Below are positions 1-7,139 of a stretch of 16,614 nucleotides of DNA, in pieces. Position 1 is the first letter of the stretch, and each line of letters begins with the position of its first letter. Source of the stretch: an uncultured Methanosarcinales archaeon (lineage in GTDB: Archaea; Halobacteriota; Methanosarcinia; Methanotrichales; Methanotrichaceae). Below the pieces are notes generated by a model. That model did no database searches, had not been told where the DNA came from, and saw nothing but the letters and a program-made list of their open reading frames with translations. A program made the position numbers and the translations under genes. The stretch covers positions 1 to 16,614 of the forward strand of contig CALMJN010000075.1 of NCBI GenBank assembly GCA_937864385.1, written 5' to 3'.

Positions 1-327
1 CGGTGCTCCGCCGATCAGTCCCGGCGCCAGGGCCAGCAGCTCCGCCAGCACCTCCCGGGTGTCGCGGATGGCACGGCTGGTGGAGACGGTCAGCATCGGC
101 TTGTCGCCGAAGGGCTCGGTCTCGACATGGATGTCGGCGGCGATCAGCACCGCATCCGCCGCGGCGATGGTGTCCTCCGAGAGCGCATTGGTGGTGCCGT
201 CCGCGCCGTGCACCTCGACCTGGATCTCGTGTCCCATCAGTTCCGCGGTCTTCTTGATCGCCTCCGCCGCCATCAGGCTGTGGGCGATACCCGTGGGGCA
301 GGAGGTGACTGCGATGAGCTTTGCCAT
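1..327 (-). CDS. fruA: PTS fructose transporter, EIIB domain (FruA), partial
   Basis: This is the N-terminal 109 residues of a fructose-specific phosphotransferase permease, running off the left edge with no stop. The EIIB domain receives phosphate from HPr/EIIA on a cysteine and passes it to incoming fructose at the membrane. The start reads MAKLIAVTSCPTGIAHS; Cys10 in the SCPTGIAHS loop is the expected phosphorylated residue, and the later VHGADGTTNALS and ADAVLIAADI segments fit the PTS fructose IIB fold. A GGAG sequence lies about 7 bases before the ATG. It starts 29 bases after the end of a FruK C-terminus, matching the common bacterial fruB-fruK-fruA order. Codon use (GCG, CGC, CTC rich) is bacterial and unlike the rest of the window. 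PTS is essentially absent from methanogens as far as I know, so this DNA is probably foreign to the main contig. Confidence 0.85.
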   Translation of the reverse strand, partial: MAKLIAVTSCPTGIAHSLMAAEAIKKTAELMGHEIQVEVHGADGTTNALSEDTIAAADAVLIAADIHVETEPFGDKPMLTVSTSRAIRDTREVLAELLALAPGLIGGAP

Positions 328-356
328 GTGGTTCTCCGGAATCTCTCTGTGCTCGA

Positions 357-545
357 TCAGGGGTTGCCGAGCACGCGAATCTGGACGCGCGCGGCGAGGG
401 ACTCGATGATCTCCGGGCCAGGCAGGTTGGGCCCGACCTCGCCGAGGGTGCCGCCGAGCAGGGTGCTGACCGCGTCGCGCACGCTCGCCCACATCGCGCG
501 CCCCTCGAGGACCGCGTCGACCACGGCCTGGGGCAGATCGCGATC
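357..545 (-). pseudogene. fruK: 3' fragment of fruK (1-phosphofructokinase) fused to the symporter frame
   Basis: The last ~60 codons of the symporter frame resemble the end of FruK/PfkB-type 1-phosphofructokinase: a helix followed by TLGEVGPNLPGPEIIESLAARV, comparable with the usual VGxxLPxxxxxxxLAxRV ending of that family. The fragment lacks the GAGD catalytic motif and cannot be active. It is followed after 29 bases by fruA, the normal fru-operon neighbour, which supports the assignment. Its left boundary is my estimate from codon use (AGG and ATC codons give way to GCG, CGC and CTC) and from loss of symporter similarity; the self-complementary GATCGCGATC at 536-545 lies at this point. The family match is by eye and the fragment is short. 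Confidence 0.6.
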
Positions 546-2027
546 GAACACCCTCTCGGCGATATCGGGGAAGAAGGCGGCCAGCTTGAGATCCGACTCC
601 GGTTTAGTGGCCAGGGACACCCCCACGAAGAAGAGGGCGGATAGGGAGAGCCCCACCAGCACCCCGTGCTCAGTGAGATAGGGAGAGATGCTGTCCAGAG
701 GCTGCCTGAGCCAGAACTGCTCATAAGCTATGAGCAGGATCTGAGTCCCTCCGCCCACAATCAGCGCGGCCATGGCCCCCCAGCGGGTGGCCCGCCGCCA
801 GTATAGTCCGCCAATGATGGGGAAGAAGTAGGATGTGGTGCCTATGACTGTGGCTATGATCACGGCATCGACGATGCTGGTGGCATGCAGGGCTATGCTT
901 GCCGATATGGCGATCATGATCACTACTAAAATTCGGTTGACTGCGATCATCTGCTTCATGGTGGCGGCCGGCCACAGATGCCTCTGCACCAAATCCCGCG
1001 AGATGCAGGAGGCAGCGGAGGTGGCGAAGGTGTCGGTACAGGACATGGATGCCGCAGCAAATCCTATGGAAAGCAGGGCCAGGAACAGCGGTGAGACATT
1101 GTCGCTTATGATCCGCAGATAGAGCATCTCCGCCTCCACCTCTCCTGCCGGGCGGGGGTAGAGCACAGACAGGCCGATGGCAGTGATAAAACAGCAGAGA
1201 TAGACCAGAGCGAGCAGGCCGCCGCCTATTAGCAGCCCCTTCTTGGCCGCCCTTTCATCGCGGGCCGCCCATATCTTCTGCCAGGGATCCTGCTCCGCCA
1301 CCCAGCCGGGCAGGAGAGCTACCAGGAAGATGAAGGCTCCCATCAGCCCGCCCAATAGGAATGGATTCCACCAGTCCTCCCCCAGAGCAGTGGAGGCGGC
1401 GAGAATGGAGATGTCTCTGGCCGCGGTGAGGTCCAGGGTCAGGCTGGCCACATAGACGGCCAGGGCTGCCAGGAGAGTGTATTGGAGCAGATCGGTCCAG
1501 ACCACGGCCCGAAAGCCCCCCACACCCACATAGAGGGCCACGGATACGGCCATGATGGCCACGGCGAAGAATGGATCTATGCCGAAGAATGTTCCCAAGA
1601 CCAGCTTGAATCCTATGAAATCCGTAACGGAGAAAAGTATCATCATGATGGTCACGGCCAGGGCCACCGGGGCTCTGATCATGGGATCATATCTGATCTC
1701 CATCAGCTCCGGCTGGGTGAGAGCGGGGATATTCTTGATTCTTTTTGAGATCAGGGCGATGATCATCAGCCCGGCGATATTGGGAAAGACCCAGATCCAG
1801 ATGGAGCCCACGCCAATGAGAAGAAAGAGGCCCGTAGCTAAAAGCAGTGCGCTCGCCGTGGTCCATGATGATGCAGCCGAGAATCCTATGATCAAAGGAC
1901 CGAGCTCTCGGCCCGCCAGCCAGAAGTCAGTAACCGATCTCTGGCTGCGGGAGAAATACAGGCCAATGCCCAGCATGACTGCGATGTAAATGGCGAGGAA
2001 TATCAGGAACAGCGAATAAGCATCCAA
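357..2027 (-). CDS. Sodium:solute symporter (SSS family), C-terminus replaced by FruK tail
   Basis: This 556-codon frame encodes a multi-pass membrane transporter of the sodium:solute symporter family, importing an unknown small solute with Na+. Family marks include the N-terminal segment VTDFWLAGRELGP, the GVGGFRAVVWTDLLQYT motif near residue 180, the ADQ/AEQDPWQKIWAARDE loop and GGLYWRRATRWGA near residue 410. The start is TTG at 2025-2027: no ATG fits, and AGGTGG sits 7 bases upstream (2035-2040). From about residue 494 the sequence stops looking like a symporter and ends with VGPNLPGPEIIESLAARV, which fits the C-terminus of 1-phosphofructokinase. Codon use shifts at the same place. The real symporter gene is therefore probably truncated and fused in frame to foreign DNA. 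The substrate cannot be read; acetate or an amino acid are possibilities only. It is divergent from ilvD. Confidence 0.8.
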   Translation of the reverse strand: MDAYSLFLIFLAIYIAVMLGIGLYFSRSQRSVTDFWLAGRELGPLIIGFSAASSWTTASALLLATGLFLLIGVGSIWIWVFPNIAGLMIIALISKRIKNIPALTQPELMEIRYDPMIRAPVALAVTIMMILFSVTDFIGFKLVLGTFFGIDPFFAVAIMAVSVALYVGVGGFRAVVWTDLLQYTLLAALAVYVASLTLDLTAARDISILAASTALGEDWWNPFLLGGLMGAFIFLVALLPGWVAEQDPWQKIWAARDERAAKKGLLIGGGLLALVYLCCFITAIGLSVLYPRPAGEVEAEMLYLRIISDNVSPLFLALLSIGFAAASMSCTDTFATSAASCISRDLVQRHLWPAATMKQMIAVNRILVVIMIAISASIALHATSIVDAVIIATVIGTTSYFFPIIGGLYWRRATRWGAMAALIVGGGTQILLIAYEQFWLRQPLDSISPYLTEHGVLVGLSLSALFFVGVSLATKPESDLKLAAFFPDIAERVFDRDLPQAVVDAVLEGRAMWASVRDAVSTLLGGTLGEVGPNLPGPEIIESLAARVQIRVLGNP

Positions 2028-2145
2028 GGATTTTCCACCTCAGGCAGGCTAGTAGCCCTGGTGATATTTAATATCTTACCAGCAGGATAAGATCAGCAAC
2101 TACTTAAACGGAAAAAGGGCAATGAATCGCTTTGAGGTTTCTTTG
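2028..2145. promoter_or_regulatory. Divergent promoter region of the symporter and ilvD with nested inverted repeats
   Basis: This 118-base gap separates two divergent starts. GATATTTAATATC at 2063-2075 is a perfect palindrome with a central T and can serve as a TATA box for the minus-strand symporter, placing its start of transcription near 2044, just before the AGGTGG ribosome site. An ACTTAAAC box at 2102-2109 is the better-placed TATA for ilvD, giving a start near 2130 just before the GAGGT at 2134-2138. Further inverted repeats are GGCTAGTAGCC (2047-2057) and ATCTTA/TAAGAT (2073-2078 and 2088-2093). The repeats are read directly; promoter and operator roles are inferred. Confidence 0.5.
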
Positions 2146-3792
2146 ATGAGGAGCGATGTCACTAAAAAGGGTAAAGAGAGAGCGCCTCACAGGGCTCTTT
2201 TAAAAGCCACCGGGCTATGCGATGAAGAGCTCCGCAGGCCATTCATCGGCGTCGTAAACTCTTATAATGAATTTATCCCCGGACACATCCATCTGGACAA
2301 GCTGGGCCAGGCGGTAAAGGCGGGCATACGCTCCGCGGGAGGAGTTCCATTCGAATTCCAGACCATCGGCGTATGCGACGGTGTAGCCATGGGGCATGGA
2401 GGAATGAGATACTCTCTGCCCAGTCGCGAACTGATCGAGGACTCCATAGAGATCATGGCCGAGGCCCATCAGCTGGACGGACTGGTGCTAATACCCTCCT
2501 GCGATAAGATCGTTCCCGGCCATATCATGGCCGCGGGAAGGCTGAACCTGCCCACCATCGTTGTCACCGGCGGGCCTATGATGCCGGGATTTGCCTGCGA
2601 CAAGGAGCTGGATCTGATCAACGTTTTCGAGGGCTGGCAGGCGGGAGGCGAGGCTCTGGCCGACCTGGAGGAGATGGCCTGCCCCGGTGCCGGCTCCTGC
2701 GCCGGTCTCTTCACCGCCAACACCATGGCCTGTCTCACCGAGGCCATGGGATTGAGCCTTCCCGGCTGCGCCACGGCTCATGCCGTGGATGCCCGAAAGA
2801 TGCGCCTGGGCAAGCTCTCCGGCATGAAGATAATGGAGCTGGTAGAGAAGAATATCACCGCCCGTCAGATAGTTACAGCTGCCTCTATTGATAACGCCAT
2901 CCGGGTGGACATGGCCATTGGAGGCTCCACCAATACCGTCCTCCATATCCCGGCCATAGCCTCAGAGTTCGGCCTGGACCTAGACCTGGACCGGTTTGAT
3001 CAACTCAGCCGGGAGACGCCCCATCTGGTCAACCTGCGGCCGGGTGGGCCGCATCATATCCTGGATCTGGACCGGGCGGGAGGAATTCAGGCGGTGATGA
3101 GCCGCCTCTCTCCGTTGCTCTCTTTGGATGCCCTAACTGTTACGGGCAAGACGCTGGGCGAGAACTTGCAAGCCTTCCGGCCGGTCAATCCCCTGGCCAA
3201 CCAGTCGGTCATATCCTCTCTGAATAGTCCGGTTCATGCCCAGGGCGGAATAGCCATACTGCACGGCAGCCTGGCTCCGGAGGGCGCGGTGGTCAAGCAG
3301 ACCGCCGTATCTGCGGCAATGATGAAGCATACCGGCCCGGCCAGGGTTTATGACTCGGAGGAGGAGTCCATGGCCGGCATTGTAGGGGGCGGGGTGAAGG
3401 CCGGCGATGTGGTGATAATTAGATACGAGGGGCCTAAAGGCGGCCCGGGCATGAGGGAGACCCTGGCTCCCACTTCGGCCATCGCCGGGGCAGGCCTATC
3501 CGAGTCCGTGGCTCTGATCACCGACGGGCGCTTCAGCGGAGGAACTCGCGGCCCTTGCATCGGGCATGTATCACCGGAGGCGGCGGTGGGCGGGCCCATC
3601 GCCCTGGTCGCTGATGGGGATATTGTCTCCATAGACATCCCGGCCAGAAAGGTGGATCTTCTGGTCGACCCTGCCATACTGGATCAGAGAAAGAAGGCCT
3701 GGAAGGCGCCGGAGCCCAAGATAACCAGCGGGATCCTGGCCCGCTACAGAAGCTCAGTCACATCTGCCAGCAAGGGCAGCGTGCTGCGATGA
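2146..3792 (+). CDS. ilvD: Dihydroxy-acid dehydratase
   Basis: IlvD dehydrates 2,3-dihydroxyisovalerate and 2,3-dihydroxy-3-methylvalerate to the 2-keto acids that become valine and isoleucine; it is a cytoplasmic iron-sulfur enzyme. The 548-residue protein has the normal family length. Visible motifs are [13 protein letters not shown] (38-50), [10 protein letters not shown] (77-86), [10 protein letters not shown] (117-126), CPGAGSCAG (179-187), GPGMRE and [17 protein letters not shown] near the C-terminus; Cys77, Cys119 and Cys185 are candidate cluster ligands. I chose ATG 2146 (MRSDVTKKG) rather than the in-frame ATG at 2122, because GAGGT lies 7 bases before it and archaeal homologues usually begin MRSDxxKKG. 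The frame overlaps thpR by 4 bases (ATGA), so the two are probably translated from one message. Confidence 0.96.
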   Translation: MRSDVTKKGKERAPHRALLKATGLCDEELRRPFIGVVNSYNEFIPGHIHLDKLGQAVKAGIRSAGGVPFEFQTIGVCDGVAMGHGGMRYSLPSRELIEDSIEIMAEAHQLDGLVLIPSCDKIVPGHIMAAGRLNLPTIVVTGGPMMPGFACDKELDLINVFEGWQAGGEALADLEEMACPGAGSCAGLFTANTMACLTEAMGLSLPGCATAHAVDARKMRLGKLSGMKIMELVEKNITARQIVTAASIDNAIRVDMAIGGSTNTVLHIPAIASEFGLDLDLDRFDQLSRETPHLVNLRPGGPHHILDLDRAGGIQAVMSRLSPLLSLDALTVTGKTLGENLQAFRPVNPLANQSVISSLNSPVHAQGGIAILHGSLAPEGAVVKQTAVSAAMMKHTGPARVYDSEEESMAGIVGGGVKAGDVVIIRYEGPKGGPGMRETLAPTSAIAGAGLSESVALITDGRFSGGTRGPCIGHVSPEAAVGGPIALVADGDIVSIDIPARKVDLLVDPAILDQRKKAWKAPEPKITSGILARYRSSVTSASKGSVLR

Positions 3793-4334
3793 GCGGCGTG
3801 AGAAGCTTCGTGGCGGTGGAGCTTCCTGCCTCCTTTCGCCAGGAGATAGGCCGCTTGCACGGTCGCATCGCGACGGAGGGACTGCGCCTGGTCCGACCGG
3901 ATCTGGTGCATATCACCCTCAAGTTCCTGGGAGATGTGCCGGAAAAGGATTTGGAAGCTGTGGCTGCCGCCCTTCGCGAGGTCAAGGCGGCACCATTTCC
4001 GGTACAGGTCAAGGGCATAGGCGCCTTTCCCGGGGGAGGCGTGCGGGTGCTCTGGCTGGGTCTGGAGGGCGACTTTTCAAAGCTATACCAGGGAATAGAG
4101 AAGGCGCTGGAGCCCCTGGGATTTCCGTCCGAAAAGCGGGGCTTCTCCCCCCATGTAACATTGGGCCGGGTGGGCCGCCCTAATGCACAGATCAGCCGGC
4201 AGATTCAGGCCAGGATGGAAGAGCTCTCCGGCCTGGATCTGGGAGGCTTCACCGTAGACCGATTTTATCTCAAGAAGAGCACTCTGACCCGGGGAGGGCC
4301 GATCTACGAGGACCTGGCAGGATTTTCTCTCTGA
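3789..4334 (+). CDS. thpR: RNA 2',3'-cyclic phosphodiesterase (2H family, ThpR/LigT)
   Basis: A 181-residue 2H phosphoesterase that opens 2',3'-cyclic phosphate ends of RNA to 2'-phosphate and may also act in reverse as a 2'-5' ligase. Both signature motifs are present: HITLKF at 41-46 and HVTLGR at 122-127, supplying the paired catalytic His and Thr/Ser residues. The N-terminal RSFVAVELP strand and the C-terminal [16 protein letters not shown] segment are also typical of the family. Length is normal. It starts inside the ilvD stop (ATGA overlap) and ends 13 bases before cca. Its place next to the CCA-adding enzyme suggests a role in tRNA 3'-end processing or repair, though its physiological substrate in archaea is not established. 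Confidence 0.92.
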   Translation: MSGVRSFVAVELPASFRQEIGRLHGRIATEGLRLVRPDLVHITLKFLGDVPEKDLEAVAAALREVKAAPFPVQVKGIGAFPGGGVRVLWLGLEGDFSKLYQGIEKALEPLGFPSEKRGFSPHVTLGRVGRPNAQISRQIQARMEELSGLDLGGFTVDRFYLKKSTLTRGGPIYEDLAGFSL

Positions 4335-4347
4335 GATCAGAGAGTCG

Positions 4348-5670
4348 GTGCTGGCGCAAATCAAGCCCAGTGCCGCAGAGAAAAAGAGACTGCATGATGC
4401 CTCCACTGCCCTCATATCCCGCATCGAGAAACTGGCCGAGGATTGCGGCCTGAATCTCAAAGTCATGCTGGTGGGCTCAGCGGCTCGAGGCACCTGGCTG
4501 GCCGGGGACTATGATCTGGACATCTTTTTAGGCGTTGGGGTGGAGGATGACCTGGAAAAGGCATTGCAGCTGGCCAGGCGGATATCCCCCGATCATCGGG
4601 AGAAATATGCCGAGCACCCCTATGTCCAGGCCAGGATAGACGGCTTTGAGGTAGATCTGGTTCCATGCTATCTGGTCGATGATGCGGCCCACCTGAGGTC
4701 TGCCGTGGACAGGACCCCATTTCATAACCGATATGTGATGCAGAGGATAGCAGGCCTGGAGGATGAGGTCCTTTTATTAAAGCAGTTCATGAAGGGGACA
4801 GGAGTCTACGGCTCGGAGCTGAAGGTGGGCGGCTTTTCCGGCTACCTGGCCGAGCTGCTGGTGCTCTGCTACGGCTCTTTTGCAGCGGTAATAGAGGCGG
4901 CATCCCTCTGGAAGCCGGGGCTGAGGCTGGACCTGGAGGGCCTGGGCAGGGTGGAGCAGGCCGATCCGCTGGTCATGGTAGACCCGGTTGATCCGGAGCG
5001 AAATGTGGCTGCAGCACTGACATTGAACAGGATGCTCCAGTTTGCCCTCGCGGCCCGCACATTCATGACCCGGCCTGATCTTGAGTTCTTCTTTTCCAAT
5101 CCACCGGCCCCCCTGTCCGACCGGGAGATAGAGGCCCTGATGGAAGAGCGAGGCACTCTGCCCCTGCTGATCGAATTTGCCGCCCCCGATGTGGTGGAGG
5201 ACGTCCTCTATCCCCAGCTTCGCAAGGCGGAAAGCTCGGTCAAGGCTCTCCTGGAGCGCAAGGGCTTCTCCATTCTGCGCAGCGATGTCATCTCATACGG
5301 CAATCGCGCCGCTCTGCTTTTAGAGATGGAGGTCTGGCGTCTTTCCCCAGCCTGCCGGCGAGAGGGGCCGCCGGTCTGGCAGGCGGATCATATCACCCGT
5401 TTTTTGGCTGCTCACAGCCAAATCCTCTCCGGCCCTTACATCAAAGATGGCCGAGTGGTGGTAGAGGAGAAGCGGCGTTATGCCCAGGCCGCCGATCTGC
5501 TGACGGCGGAGCTGGACCGCCTCTCCCTGGGCCGGCATATCTCGGCATCCATTCGATCGGGATACAAGATATATGCCGGAAAGGAGCTTTTGGCCATAAA
5601 GGATGATGGCTATCGCATCTTCCTGGCGGAGTATTATCGGGCCAGATGCATCAGGCCGGATGCCACATAG
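4348..5670 (+). CDS. cca: CCA-adding enzyme, archaeal class I tRNA nucleotidyltransferase
   Basis: Adds or repairs the 3'-CCA end of tRNAs from CTP and ATP without a nucleic-acid template. The 440-residue protein has the class I nucleotidyltransferase signature GSAARGTWLAGDYDLDIF at 43-60; Asp56 and Asp58 form the first part of the metal-binding triad and Asp103 in FEVDLVPCY the third. The central and tail domains keep the usual archaeal order, ending GYKIYAGKELLAIKDDGYRIF. The start is GTG 4348: the frame upstream contains no other ATG, GTG or TTG back to the stop at 4285, although the ribosome site is poor, so translation may be coupled to thpR 13 bases upstream. It converges with the deacetylase-family gene, with only 17 bases between the two stops. 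Confidence 0.94.
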   Translation: MLAQIKPSAAEKKRLHDASTALISRIEKLAEDCGLNLKVMLVGSAARGTWLAGDYDLDIFLGVGVEDDLEKALQLARRISPDHREKYAEHPYVQARIDGFEVDLVPCYLVDDAAHLRSAVDRTPFHNRYVMQRIAGLEDEVLLLKQFMKGTGVYGSELKVGGFSGYLAELLVLCYGSFAAVIEAASLWKPGLRLDLEGLGRVEQADPLVMVDPVDPERNVAAALTLNRMLQFALAARTFMTRPDLEFFFSNPPAPLSDREIEALMEERGTLPLLIEFAAPDVVEDVLYPQLRKAESSVKALLERKGFSILRSDVISYGNRAALLLEMEVWRLSPACRREGPPVWQADHITRFLAAHSQILSGPYIKDGRVVVEEKRRYAQAADLLTAELDRLSLGRHISASIRSGYKIYAGKELLAIKDDGYRIFLAEYYRARCIRPDAT

Positions 5671-5671
5671 C

Positions 5672-5691
5672 CTGAAAGCCGGTCCTTTCAG
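5672..5691. terminator. Stem-loop between convergent cca and deacetylase genes
   Basis: CTGAAAG (5672-5678) and CTTTCAG (5685-5691) form a perfect 7-base-pair stem with a 6-base CCGGTC loop. It begins 2 bases after the cca stop and covers the stop codon of the minus-strand gene, so it would end up at the 3' end of both transcripts. There is no T-run, so it may act as a two-way 3'-end structure rather than a classic terminator. Confidence 0.45.
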
Positions 5692-6704
5692 TCCAGGCAC
5701 TTCCAGTATCTGCTCTGGATCTTTTTCACCTCATCTATCCTGCGGGCGACGCTGCTGTCCACGCCTTTGATCAGAGGTACATCTCCGCCAAAAGCCCTGA
5801 GCTCGGAGACGATGGCCTCAGCGGAAGCATCCAGGTTGTAGCCGCCTTCCAGGCTAGCTGCCACTCTGCCCTGACAGCACTCCCTGGCGATCTCCATAAC
5901 CTGGCCGGCAATGGCTCCAAAGCCCTGTGCTGTTAGCCGCATTCCTCCCAGAGGATCATCCTGGTGGGGGTCCTGTCCCGCCGAGACCAGGATTATATCC
6001 GGCCTGAACTCCAGGGCGATGGGCCTCAGGATCTCCCGGTAAGCCATGAGATAGCCCTGGTCGCCCGTTCCGGCGGGCAAGGGCACATTGACCGTGGTGC
6101 CTTCTGCTCCATCCTCACCCACCTCATCCGCCCTCCCTGTGCCGGGATAGTGAGGATACTGATGGGTGGAGAAATATAGTACGGAGGGATCGGAATAGAA
6201 AATATCATTGGTTCCGTTGCCGTGATGGACGTCCCAGTCCACTATGAGCACCTTTTTCAGACCCCTGGCCTGGGCGTGCTTCGCGGCTACGGCCACATTG
6301 TTGAAGATGCAAAATCCCATGCCTCGATTGACCTTGGCGTGGTGCCCCGGGGGCCTGACCAGGGCAAAAGCGCTGGCGCATTCTGCCAGGACGGCATCCA
6401 CCGCGGCCATGGTTCCCCCCGCTGCCATGAGGGCGGCCTCAAAGGATCGGGAAGAGAGTACCGTATCCATATCCAGATAGCCGCCGCCCTGCTGGCAGAT
6501 GGCCTGCACCTGCTCGATATACCTCCTTCCATGCACGGCGGCGATCTGCTCCACAGAGGCGGGCTCAGGGGTTATGAGATCGCAATCGAGCTCTTCAGAT
6601 TTGATCTTATTCAGGATGGCAGTGAGGCGCTCTTTTTTCTCTGGATGCTCTCCCGTCTCATGGAGAAGATATATGGGGTGATAGATTAAGCCGATCTTAG
6701 ACAT
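5688..6704 (-). CDS. Histone deacetylase family protein (class II / acetoin-utilisation type)
   Basis: A 338-residue zinc amidohydrolase of the arginase-deacetylase fold that removes acetyl groups from acetylated lysines, polyamines or related amines. All expected active-site residues are visible: His121-His122 in RPPGHHA, the metal ligands Asp158 and His160 in [10 protein letters not shown], Asp245 in [14 protein letters not shown], and the catalytic Tyr289 in LEGGYN. Length is normal for archaeal members. The ATG at 6702-6704 has no clear ribosome site; a GATATTTAAAG box at 6798-6808 could drive transcription from about 6776, putting a strong hairpin at the 5' end of the leader. The substrate is unknown: Methanosarcinales have histones and other DNA-binding proteins, but polyamines are equally possible. 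It is convergent with cca and divergent from the S-layer gene. Confidence 0.92.
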   Translation of the reverse strand: MSKIGLIYHPIYLLHETGEHPEKKERLTAILNKIKSEELDCDLITPEPASVEQIAAVHGRRYIEQVQAICQQGGGYLDMDTVLSSRSFEAALMAAGGTMAAVDAVLAECASAFALVRPPGHHAKVNRGMGFCIFNNVAVAAKHAQARGLKKVLIVDWDVHHGNGTNDIFYSDPSVLYFSTHQYPHYPGTGRADEVGEDGAEGTTVNVPLPAGTGDQGYLMAYREILRPIALEFRPDIILVSAGQDPHQDDPLGGMRLTAQGFGAIAGQVMEIARECCQGRVAASLEGGYNLDASAEAIVSELRAFGGDVPLIKGVDSSVARRIDEVKKIQSRYWKCLD

Positions 6705-6751
6705 GCTTTTATGCTATGTATTATTCCCCAAAAACGGTTTTCCTCTCGGCG

Positions 6752-6780
6752 GGCTTAAAGCCATCTTTCCGGCTTTAGCC
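6752..6780 (-). promoter_or_regulatory. Strong hairpin in the putative 5' leader of the deacetylase gene
   Basis: GGCTTAAAGCC (6752-6762) pairs with GGCTTTAGCC (6771-6780) to give a 10-base-pair stem with one bulged base and an 8-base loop. It lies 48-76 bases before the deacetylase start. If transcription begins about 25 bases from the GATATTTAAAG box at 6798-6808, the message would open with this hairpin. A role in mRNA stability or translation control is inferred only. Confidence 0.4.
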
Positions 6781-6903
6781 TTCTCCGCAAGAATAGTCTT
6801 TAAATATCTGATGGTTAATGCATAAATTGAGCCTAGGAAAGCTCTTTGGCCCCCTATTGCTTCCAAAAGGGCAAGAACAGCACCCTGCTGCCGGTAGAGG
6901 ACC

Positions 6904-6953
6904 AAAAAAGATATAATAGGGAAATACTCTATCACTACCCTATAATCCCCTAT
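6904..6953 (+). promoter_or_regulatory. Putative S-layer promoter with CCCTAT operator repeats
   Basis: An A-run followed by GATATAAT (6910-6917) fits an archaeal BRE plus TATA box and predicts a transcription start near 6937-6942. Two CCCTAT copies at 6938-6943 and 6948-6953 begin exactly 10 bases apart at that point, and an inverted copy (ATAGGG, 6916-6921) overlaps the TATA box. This would leave a 5' leader of about 200 bases. A weaker TTTTAAGAAT box at 7077-7086 would give a short leader instead, so the start site is uncertain. Confidence 0.5.
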
Positions 6954-7139
6954 GGGATTTGAGGAGGGTGACGTAGCTATACATATGTCGGAGAAAAGCC
7001 AAGCCGGGATGGCAAAGATAGAAATGGAGTGCCACGGCGTATTGCATGGCGATCGAAGACTTTATTCAGGCAATGGTTTTAAGAATACTCAGACTGTATG
7101 CTGCTGAATTGATTGTATAGGGAAATAGGAGGTTAAAAG

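Larger units (their letters stand above)
6705..7139. other. Long non-coding region between deacetylase and S-layer genes
   Basis: This is the largest gap in the window (435 bases) and is more AT-rich than the genes. It holds a strong hairpin at 6752-6780, a TATA-like box at 6798-6808 usable on either strand, a second at 6910-6917 (GATATAAT after an A-run), a third weaker one at 7077-7086, a small hairpin at 6944-6959, five CCCTAT/ATAGGG motifs and the S-layer ribosome site at 7127-7133. I see no convincing protein gene and no tRNA cloverleaf. A 51-codon frame at 6952-7107 is possible but has no ribosome site at usable spacing. Confidence 0.6.

Noticed and set aside
127..681. 184-residue plus-strand frame at the left edge
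   Set aside because: Lies opposite fruA and the symporter/FruK frame, which have clear family motifs.
2122..2145. Upstream in-frame ATG for ilvD, adding MNRFEVSL
   Set aside because: No good ribosome site precedes it, while GAGGT lies 7 bases before ATG 2146, where the family consensus begins; the predicted promoter would also start transcription near 2130.
6714..6935. 73-residue minus-strand frame in the non-coding region
   Set aside because: No ribosome site or motif, and it crosses the hairpin and TATA-like boxes.
6952..7107. 51-codon frame in the S-layer leader (MGFEEGDVAIHM...)
   Set aside because: No ribosome site at usable spacing, no recognisable motif, and its start lies in a hairpin; probably chance.
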